From Meghimatium bilineatum (taxonomy: Eukaryota; Mollusca; Gastropoda; Stylommatophora; Philomycidae), in the NCBI GenBank assembly GCA_034231615.1, contig CM067306.1, positions 36,748,071-36,812,070 on the forward strand: DNA of 64,000 nucleotides, given 5' to 3'. This document shows, piece after piece, positions 53,701 through 64,000 of this stretch. A program made the position numbers and the translations under genes. The notes below the pieces were generated by a model. The model did no database searches. It saw only the letters and a program-made list of their open reading frames with translations, and had not been told where the DNA came from. Position 1 is the stretch's first letter, and each line of letters starts with the position of its first letter.

Positions 53701-53799
53701 GTGTTGAAAAGTTTGGAAAAGAAAATCAAAAAATATATTTCTAGTGATAAACTATATACATTTATGAAATGTGTTGAAAAGTTTGAAAAAGAAAATGAA

Positions 53800-56700
53800 A
53801 AGATATATTTCTAGTGATAAACTAGATACATTTAAGAAATGTGTTGAAAAGTTTGAACAAGGAAATCATCAAATATATTTCTAGTGATAAATTAGATACA
53901 TTTATGAAATATGTTGACAGGTTTGAAAAAGAAAATAAAAAAATATATTTCTAGTGATAAACTAGATACATTTATGAAATGTGTTGAAAAGTTTGGAAAA
54001 GAAAATCAAAAAATATATTTCTAGTGATGAATTAGGTAGATACATTTATGAAATGTGTTGAAAAGTTTGAAAAAGAAAATCAAAAAATATATTTCTAGTG
54101 ATAAATTAGATACATTTATGAAATGTGTTGAAAAGTTTGAACAAGAAAATCAAAAAATATATTTCTAGTGATAAACTAGATACATTTATGAAATGTGTTG
54201 ACAAGTTTGAAAAAAAAATATATATATATATTTCTAATGATAAACTAGATACATTTATGAAATGTGTTGAAAAGTTTGAACAAGAAAATCAAAAAATATA
54301 TTTCTAGTGATAAACTAGATACATTTATGAAATGTGTTGACAAGTTTGAAAAAAAAAAATATATATATATTTCTAATGATAAACTAGATACATTTATGAA
54401 ATGTGTTGAAAAGTTTGAAAAAAAAAATAAAAAAATATATTTCTAATAATAAACTACTGGTAGATACATTTATGAAATGTGTTGAAAAGTTTCAAAATCA
54501 AAGTAATATTTTTCTAATGATAAACTAGATACATTTATGAAATGTGTTGAAAGGTTTGAAAAAGAAAATAAAAAAATATATTTCTAATGATAAACTAGAT
54601 ACATTTAAGAAATGTGTTGAAAAGTTCGAACAAGAAAATCAAAAAATATATTTCTAGTGATAAACTAGATACATTTATGAAATGTGTTGAAAGGTTTGAA
54701 TAAGAAAATAAAAAAATATATTTCTAATGATAAACTAGATACATTTAAGAAATGTGTTGAAAAGTTTGAACAAGGAAATCATCAAATATATTTCTAGTGA
54801 TAAATTAGATACATTTATGAAATATGTTGACAGGTTTGAAAAAGAAAATAAAAAAATATATTTCTAGTGATAAACTAGATACATTTAAGAAATGTGTTTA
54901 AAAGTTTGAAAAAGAAAATTAAAAAATATATTTCTAGTGATAAACATGAAATATGTCGAAAAGTTTGAATATGAAAAAAATATATTTCTAGTAATAAACT
55001 AGATACATTTATGAAATGTGTTGAAAAGTTTGAACAAGAAAATGAAAAGATATATTTCTAGTGATAATCTTCTGGTAGATACATTTATGAAATGTGTTGA
55101 AAAGTTTGGAAAAGAAAATCAAAAAATATATTTCTAGTGATGAATTAGGTAGATACATTTATGAAATGTGTTGAAAAGTTTGCAAAAGAAAATCAAAAAA
55201 TATATTTCTAGTGATAAATTAGATACATTTATGAAATGTGTTGAAAAGTTTGAACAAGAAAATCAAAAAATATATTTCTAGTGATAAACTAGATACATTT
55301 ATGAAGTGTGTTGACAAGTTTGAAAAAAAAAATATATATATATTTCTAATGATAAACTAGATACATTTATGAAATGTGTTGAAAAGTTTGAAAAAAAAAA
55401 TAAAAAAATATATTTCTAATAATAAACTACTGGTAGATACATTTATGAAATGTGTTGAAAAGTTTCAAAATCAAAGTAATATTTTTCTAATGATAAACTA
55501 GATACATTTATGAAATGTGTTGAAAGGTTTGAACAAGAAAATTTTATAAAAAATATTTCTAATGATAAACTAGATACATTTATGAAATGTGTTGAAAAGT
55601 TTGGAAAAGAAAATCAAAAAATATATTTCTAGTGATAAACTATATACATTTATGAAATGTGTTGAAAAGTTTGAAAAAGAAAATGAAAAGATATATTTCT
55701 AATGATAAACTAGATACATTTAAGAAATGTGTTGAAAAGTTTGAACAAGGAAATCATCAAATATATTTCTAGTGATAAATTAGATACATTTATGAAATAT
55801 GTTGACAGGTTTGAAAAAGAAAATAAAAAAATATATTTCTAGTGATAAACTAGATACATTTATGAAATGTGTTGAAAAGTTTGGAAAAGAAAATCAAAAA
55901 ATATATTTCTAGTGATGAATTAGGTAGATACATTTATGAAATGTGTTGAAAAGTTTGAAAAAGAAAATCAAAAAATATATTTCTAGTGATAAATTAGATA
56001 CATTTATGAAATGTGTTGAAAAGTTTGAACAAGAAAATCAAAAAATATATTTCTAGTGATAAACTAGATACATTTATGAAATGTGTTGACAAGTTTGAAA
56101 AAAAAATATATATATATATTTCTAATGATAAACTAGATACATTTATGAAATGTGTTGAAAAGTTTGAACAAGAAAATCAAAAAATATATTTCTAGTGATA
56201 AACTAGATACATTTATGAAATGTGTTGACAAGTTTGAAAAAAAAATATATATATATATTTCTAATGATAAACTAGATACATTTATGAAATGTGTTGAAAA
56301 GTTTGAACAAGAAAATCAAAAAATATATTTCTAGTGATAAACTAGATACATTTATGAAATGTGTTGACAAGTTTGAAAAAAAAAATATATATATATTTCT
56401 AATGATAAACCAGATACATTTATGAAATGTGTTGAAAAGTTTGAAAAAAAAAATAAAAAAATATATTTCTAATAATAAACTACTGGTAGATACATTTATG
56501 AAATGTGTTGAAAAGTTTCAAAATCAAAGTAATATTTTTCTAATGATAAACTAGATACATTTATGAAATGTGTTGAAAGGTTTGAAAAAGAAAAAAAAAA
56601 AATATATTTCTAATGATAAACTAGATACATTTAAGAAATGTGTTGAAAAGTTCGAACAAGAAAATCAAAAAATATATTTCTAGTGATAAACTAGATACAT

Positions 56701-59700
56701 TTATGAAATGTGTTGAAAGGTTTGAATAAGAAAATTAAAAAATATATTTCTAATGATAAACTAGATACATTTAAGAAATGTGTTGAAAAGTTTGAACAAG
56801 GAAATCATCAAATATATTTCTAGTGATAAATTAGATACATTTATGAAATATGTTGACAGGTTTGAAAAAGAAAATAAAAAAATATATTTCTAGTGATAAA
56901 CTAGATACATTTATGAAATGTGTTGAAAAGTTTGGAAAAGAAAATCAAAAAATATATTTCTAGTGATGAATTAGGTAGATACATTTATGAAATGTGTTGA
57001 AAAGTTTGAAAAAGAAAATCAAAAAATATATTTCTAGTGATAAATTAGATACATTTATGAAATGTGTTGAAAAGTTTGAACAAGAAAATCAAAAAATATA
57101 TTTCTAGTGATAAACTAGATACATTTATGAAATGTGTTGACAAGTTTGAAAAAAAAATATATATATATATTTCTAATGATAAACTAGATACATTTATGAA
57201 ATGTGTTGAAAAGTTTGAACAAGAAAATCAAAAAATATATTTCTAGTGATAAACTAGATACATTTATGAAATGTGTTGACAAGTTTGAAAAAAAAATATA
57301 TATATATATTTCTAATGATAAACTAGATACATTTATGAAATGTGTTGAAAAGTTTGAACAAGAAAATCAAAAAATATATTTCTAGTGATAAACTAGATAC
57401 ATTTATGAAATGTGTTGACAAGTTTGAAAAAAAAAATATATATATATTTCTAGTGATAAACTAGATACATTTAAGAAATGTGTTGAAAAGTTTGAAAAAA
57501 AAAATAAAAAAATATATTTCTAATAATAAACTACTGGTAGATACATTTATGAAATGTGTTGAAAAGTTTCAAAATCAAAGTAATATTTTTCTAATGATAA
57601 ACTAGATACATTTATGAAATGTGTTGAAAGGTTTGAAAAAGAAAATAAAAAAATATATTTCTAATGATAAACTAGATACATTTAAGAAATGTGTTGAAAA
57701 GTTCGAACAAGAAAATCAAAAAATATATTTCTAGTGATAAACTAGATACATTTATGAAATGTGTTGAAAGGTTTGAATAAGAAAATAAAAAAATATATTT
57801 CTAATGATAAACTAGATACATTTAAGAAATGTGTTGAAAAGTTTGAACAAGGAAATCATCAAATATATTTCTAGTGATAAATTAGATACATTTATGAAAT
57901 ATGTTGACAGGTTTGAAAAAGAAAATAAAAAAATATATTTCTAGTGATAAACTAGATACATTTATGAAATGTGTTGAAAAGTTTGGAAAAGAAAATCAAA
58001 AAATATATTTCTAGTGATGAATTAGGTAGATACATTTATGAAATGTGTTGAAAAGTTTGAAAAAGAAAATCAAAAAATATATTTCTAGTGATAAATTAGA
58101 TACATTTATGAAATGTGTTGAAAAGTTTGAACAAGAAAATCAAAAAATATATTTCTAGTGATAAACTAGATACATTTATGAAATGTGTTGACAAGTTTGA
58201 AAAAAAAAATATATATATATTTCTAATGATAAACTAGATACATTTATGAAATGTGTTGAAAAGTTTGAACAAGAAAATCAAAAAATATATTTCTAGTGAT
58301 AAACTAGATACATTTATGAAATGTGTTGACAAGTTTGAAAAAAAAAAAAATATATATTTCTAATGATAAACTAGATACATTTATGAAATGTGTTGAAAAG
58401 TTTGAAAAAAAAAATAAAAAAATATATTTCTAATAATAAACTACTGGTAGATACATTTATGAAATGTGTTGAAAAGTTTCAAAATCAAAGTAATATTTTT
58501 CTAATGATAAACTAGATACATTTATGAAATGTGTTGAAAGGTTTGAAAAAGAAAATAAAAAAATATATTTCTAATGATAAACTAGATACATTTAAGAAAT
58601 GTGTTGAAAAGTTCGAACAAGAAAATCAAAAAATATATTTCTAGTGATAAACTAGATACATTTATGAAATGTGTTGAAAGGTTTGAATAAGAAAATAAAA
58701 AAATATATTTCTAATGATAAACTAGATACATTTAAGAAATGTGTTGAAAAGTTTGAACAAGGAAATCATCAAATATATTTCTAGTGATAAATTAGATACA
58801 TTTATGAAATATGTTGACAGGTTTGAAAAAGAAAATAAAAAAATATATTTCTAGTGATAAACTAGATACATTTAAGAAATGTGTTTAAAAGTTTGAAAAA
58901 GAAAATTAAAAAATATATTTCTAGTGATAAACATGAAATATGTCGAAAAGTTTGAATATGAAAAAAATATATTTCTAGTAATAAACTAGATACATTTATG
59001 AAATGTGTTGAAAAGTTTGAACAAGAAAATGAAAAGATATATTTCTAGTGATAATCTTCTGGTAGATACATTTATGAAATGTGTTGAAAAGTTTGGAAAA
59101 GAAAATCAAAAAATATATTTCTAGTGATGAATTAGGTAGATACATTTATGAAATGTGTTGAAAAGTTTGCAAAAGAAAATCAAAAAATATATTTCTAGTG
59201 ATAAATTAGATACATTTATGAAATGTGTTGAAAAGTTTGAACAAGAAAATCAAAAAATATATTTCTAGTGATAAACTAGATACATTTATGAAGTGTGTTG
59301 ACAAGTTTGAAAAAAAAAATATATATATATTTCTAATGATAAACTAGATACATTTATGAAATGTGTTGAAAAGTTTGAAAAAAAAAATAAAAAAATATAT
59401 TTCTAATAATAAACTACTGGTAGATACATTTATGAAATGTGTTGAAAAGTTTCAAAATCAAAGTAATATTTTTCTAATGATAAACTAGATACATTTATGA
59501 AATGTGTTGAAAAGTTTGGAAAAGAAAATCAAAAAATATATTTCTAGTGATGAATTAGGTAGATACATTTATGAAATGTGTTGAAAAGTTTGAAAAAGAA
59601 AATCAAAAAATATATTTCTAGTGATAAATTAGATACATTTATGAAATGTGTTGAAAAGTTTGAACAAGAAAATCAAAAAATATATTTCTAGTGATAAACT

Positions 59701-62700
59701 AGATACATTTATGAAATGTGTTGACAAGTTTGAAAAAAAAATATATATATATATTTCTAATGATAAACTAGATACATTTATGAAATGTGTTGAAAAGTTT
59801 GAACAAGAAAATCAAAAAATATATTTCTAGTGATAAACTAGATACATTTATGAAATGTGTTGACAAGTTTGAAAAAAAAATATATATATATATTTCTAAT
59901 GATAAACTAGATACATTTATGAAATGTGTTGAAAAGTTTGAACAAGAAAATCAAAAAATATATTTCTAGTGATAAACTAGATACATTTATGAAATGTGTT
60001 GACAAGTTTGAAAAAAAAAATATATATATATTTCTAATGATAAACCAGATACATTTATGAAATGTGTTGAAAAGTTTGAAAAAAAAAATAAAAAAATATA
60101 TTTCTAATAATAAACTACTGGTAGATACATTTATGAAATGTGTTGAAAAGTTTCAAAATCAAAGTAATATTTTTCTAATGATAAACTAGATACATTTATG
60201 AAATGTGTTGAAAGGTTTGAAAAAGAAAATAAAAAAATATATTTCTAATGATAAACTAGATACATTTAAGAAATGTGTTGAAAAGTTCGAACAAGAAAAT
60301 CAAAAAATATATTTCTAGTGATAAACTAGATACATTTATGAAATGTGTTGAAAGGTTTGAATAAGAAAATTAAAAAATATATTTCTAATGATAAACTAGA
60401 TACATTTAAGAAATGTGTTGAAAAGTTTGAACAAGGAAATCATCAAATATATTTCTAGTGATAAATTAGATACATTTATGAAATATGTTGACAGGTTTGA
60501 AAAAGAAAATAAAAAAATATATTTCTAGTGATAAACTAGATACATTTATGAAATGTGTTGAAAAGTTTGGAAAAGAAAATCAAAAAATATATTTCTAGTG
60601 ATGAATTAGGTAGATACATTTATGAAATGTGTTGAAAAGTTTGAAAAAGAAAATCAAAAAATATATTTCTAGTGATAAATTAGATACATTTATGAAATGT
60701 GTTGAAAAGTTTGAACAAGAAAATCAAAAAATATATTTCTAGTGATAAACTAGATACATTTATGAAATGTGTTGACAAGTTTGAAAAAAAAATATATATA
60801 TATATTTCTAATGATAAACTAGATACATTTATGAAATGTGTTGAAAAGTTTGAACAAGAAAATCAAAAAATATATTTCTAGTGATAAACTAGATACATTT
60901 ATGAAATGTGTTGACAAGTTTGAAAAAAAAATATATATATATATTTCTAATGATAAACTAGATACATTTATGAAATGTGTTGAAAAGTTTGAACAAGAAA
61001 ATCAAAAAATATATTTCTAGTGATAAACTAGATACATTTATGAAATGTGTTGACAAGTTTGAAAAAAAAAATATATATATATTTCTAATGATAAACTAGA
61101 TACATTTATGAAATGTGTTGAAAAGTTTGAAAAAAAAAGTAAAAAAATATATTTCTAATAATAAACTACTGGTAGATACATTTATGAAATGTGTTGAAAA
61201 GTTTCAAAATCAAAGTAATATTTTTCTAATGATAAACTAGATACATTTATGAAATGTGTTGAAAGGTTTGAAAAAGAAAATAAAAAAATATATTTCTAAT
61301 GATAAACTAGATACATTTAAGAAATGTGTTGAAAAGTTCGAACAAGAAAATCAAAAAATATATTTCTAGTGATAAACTAGATACATTTATGAAATGTGTT
61401 GAAAGGTTTGAATAAGAAAATAAAAAAATATATTTCTAATGATAAACTAGATACATTTAAGAAATGTGTTGAAAAGTTTGAACAAGGAAATCATCAAATA
61501 TATTTCTAGTGATAAATTAGATACATTTATGAAATATGTTGACAGGTTTGAAAAAGAAAATAAAAAAATATATTTCTAGTGATAAACTAGATACATTTAT
61601 GAAATGTGTTGAAAAGTTTGGAAAAGAAAATCAAAAAATATATTTCTAGTGATAAACTAGATACATTTATGAAATGTGTTGACAAGTTTGAAAAAAAAAT
61701 ATATATATATATTTCTAATGATAAACTAGATACATTTATGAAATGTGTTGAAAAGTTTGAACAAGAAAATCAAAAAATATATTTCTAGTGATAAACTAGA
61801 TACATTTATGAAATGTGTTGACAAGTTTGAAAAAAAAATATATATATATATTTCTAATGATAAACTAGATACATTTATGAAATGTGTTGAAAAGTTTGAA
61901 CAAGAAAATCAAAAAATATATTTCTAGTGATAAACTAGATACATTTATGAAATGTGTTGACAAGTTTGAAAAAAAAATATATATATATATTTCTAATGAT
62001 AAACTAGATACATTTATGAAATGTGTTGAAAAGTTTGAACAAGAAAATCAAAAAATATATTTCTAGTGATAAACTAGATACATTTATGAAATGTGTTGAC
62101 AAGTTTGAAAAAAAAATATATATATATATTTCTAATGATAAACTAGATACATTTATGAAATGTGTTGAAAAGTTTGAACAAGAAAATCAAAAAATATATT
62201 TCTAGTGATAAACTAGATACATTTATGAAATGTGTTGACAAGTTTGAAAAAAAAAATATATATATATTTCTAATGATAAACCAGATACATTTATGAAATG
62301 TGTTGAAAAGTTTGAAAAAAAAAATAAAAAAATATATTTCTAATAATAAACTAGATACATTTAAGAAATGTGTTGAAAAGTTTCAAAATCAAAGTAATAT
62401 TTTTCTAATGATAAACTAGATACATTTATGAAATGTGTTGAAAGGTTTGAAAAAGAAAATAAAAAAATATATTTCTAATGATAAACTAGATACATTTAAG
62501 AAATGTGTTGAAAAGTTCGAACAAGAAAATCAAAAAATATATTTCTAGTGATAAACTAGATACATTTATGAAATGTGTTGAAAGGTTTGAATAAGAAAAT
62601 TAAAAAATATATTTCTAATGATAAACTAGATACATTTAAGAAATGTGTTGAAAAGTTTGAACAAGGAAATCATCAAATATATTTCTAGTGATAAATTAGA

Positions 62701-64000
62701 TACATTTATGAAATATGTTGACAGGTTTGAAAAAGAAAATAAAAAAATATATTTCTAGTGATAAACTAGATACATTTATGAAATGTGTTGAAAAGTTTGG
62801 AAAAGAAAATCAAAAAATATATTTCTAGTGATGAATTAGGTAGATACATTTATGAAATGTGTTGAAAAGTTTGAAAAAGAAAATCAAAAAATATATTTCT
62901 AGTGATAAATTAGATACATTTATGAAATGTGTTGAAAAGTTTGAACAAGAAAATCAAAAAATATATTTCTAGTGATAAACTAGATACATTTATGAAATGT
63001 GTTGAAAAGTTTGAAAAAGAAAATCAAAAAATATATTTCTAGTGATAAATTAGATACATTTATGAAATGTGTTGAAAAGTTTGAACAAGAAAATCAAAAA
63101 ATATATTTCTAGTGATAAACTAGATACATTTATGAAATGTGTTGACAAGTTTGAAAAAAAAATATATATATATATTTCTAATGATAAACTAGATACATTT
63201 ATGAAATGTGTTGAAAAGTTTGAACAAGAAAATCAAAAAATATATTTCTAGTGATAAACTAGATACATTTATGAAATGTGTTGACAAGTTTGAAAAAAAA
63301 AATATATATATATTTCTAATGATAAACTAGATACATTTATGAAATGTGTTGAAAAGTTTGAAAAAAAAAATAAAAAAATATATTTCTAATAATAAACTAC
63401 TGGTAGATACATTTATGAAATGTGTTGAAAAGTTTCAAAATCAAAGTAATATTTTTCTAATGATAAACTAGATACATTTATGAAATGTGTTGAAAGGTTT
63501 GAAAAAGAAAATAAAAAAATATATTTCTAATGATAAACTAGATACATTTAAGAAATGTGTTGAAAAGTTCGAACAAGAAAATCAAAAAATATATTTCTAG
63601 TGATAAACTAGATACATTTATGAAATGTGTTGAAAGGTTTGAATAAGAAAATAAAAAAATATATTTCTAATGATAAACTAGATACATTTAAGAAATGTGT
63701 TGAAAAGTTTGAACAAGGAAATCATCAAATATATTTCTAGTGATAAATTAGATACATTTATGAAATATGTTGACAGGTTTGAAAAAGAAAATAAAAAAAT
63801 ATATTTCTAGTGATAAACTAGATACATTTATGAAATGTGTTGAAAAGTTTGGAAAAGAAAATCAAAAAATATATTTCTAGTGATGAATTAGGTAGATACA
63901 TTTATGAAATGTGTTGAAAAGTTTGAAAAAGAAAATCAAAAAATATATTTCTAGTGATAAATTAGATACATTTATGAAATGTGTTGAAAAGTTTGAACAA
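53800..64000. repeat. nested higher-order repeats of about 0.9-1.7 kb and 3,635 bp
   Basis: The marker CAAGGAAATCATCAAATAT recurs roughly every 0.9-1.7 kb through this region. Identical dimer pairs occur at 56013 and 57064 (1,051 bp apart) and again at 59648 and 60699. That makes a larger unit of 3,635 bp. Units differ mainly in how many 139-bp dimers they contain, for example a run of four at 61606-62205. Confidence 0.88.

Larger units (their letters stand above)
50211..64000. repeat. 69/70-bp satellite, block 8 (dimer-type domain)
   Basis: From about 50.2 kb the monomers are mainly 69 or 70 bp and the 6-bp insert becomes rare. Where present it is CTGGTA (about one per local higher-order unit) or the shorter GGTA in GAATTAGGTAGATAC. 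I see no CCGGTA in this block. From 54 kb onward a 139-bp dimer is common: a 70-bp monomer with GAACAAGAAAATCAAAAAAT and a 69-bp monomer with GACAAGTTTG and an (AT)n run. The array continues beyond the right edge. Confidence 0.97.

Noticed and set aside
9863..63251. Dozens of plus-strand reading frames of 60-90 codons with a KCVEKFEKENKKYIS-like peptide
   Set aside because: They follow the satellite period, mostly start at TTG or similar rather than ATG, end at the conserved triple stop, and monomer lengths of 69, 70 and 76 bp rotate the frame. They are repeat translations, not a gene family.
4957..64000. CRISPR array
   Set aside because: The repeats are directly abutting monomers with no unique spacers, and the context is eukaryotic.
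4957..64000. CENP-B box marking a centromeric satellite
   Set aside because: No TTCG...A..CGGG-type motif is visible in the monomers; centromere identity cannot be claimed from this sequence alone.

Overview
This window looks like nuclear DNA of a metazoan, probably an invertebrate; I cannot name the species. It is AT-rich and has almost no coding sequence. The only protein-coding signal is three spliced exon fragments in the first 4 kb, with GT/AG splice sites and matching phases. Their translations resemble FOXRED1, a mitochondrial FAD-dependent oxidoreductase needed for respiratory complex I assembly. From about 5 kb to the right edge, almost everything is one tandem satellite. A DNA transposon of about 2 kb and four truncated pieces of it are embedded there.

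Layout. (1) 1-4156: a 3.1-kb segment of the FOXRED1-like gene is tandemly duplicated, period 3,114-3,115 bp. Each copy has an intron with a 42-bp minisatellite rich in TTCTGGAA motifs, then an exon (711-810 and 3826-3925), then more intron running into a second tandem array of about 92-bp units (1039-2612 and 4157-4955). One copy of the preceding exon (2897-3026) is inside the window, with a damaged duplicate of its tail. (2) 4957-64000: satellite with monomers of 69-70 bp and a second class of 76 bp carrying a 6-bp CCGGTA, CTGGTA or CCAGTA insertion. Blocks of monomers are duplicated as higher-order repeats with spacings of 1,986, 3,258, 2,673, 2,313, about 4,500, 1,452, 1,051 and 3,635 bp. 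From about 50.2 kb rightward the 69/70-bp class dominates and I see no CCGG. (3) Inside the satellite: full transposon copies at 7193-9188 and 30780-32774, and identical 513-bp left-end fragments at 14471, 17200, 25445 and 28118.

The main observation links the satellite and the transposon. The element has CCG...CGG termini and duplicated a TA on insertion. It sits at the same TA of the monomer where the 76-bp monomers carry CCGG between two TAs. That is what excision leaving two terminal bases from each end would produce. The CTGG and CCAG variants are the two CpG-decay products of CCGG. I infer that much of the array was built by insertion, excision and later amplification of the healed site.

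No transposase, RNA gene, CRISPR array or intact gene is visible. The short reading frames across the satellite are by-products of the repeat: they mostly lack an ATG start and end in a conserved run of three stop codons.
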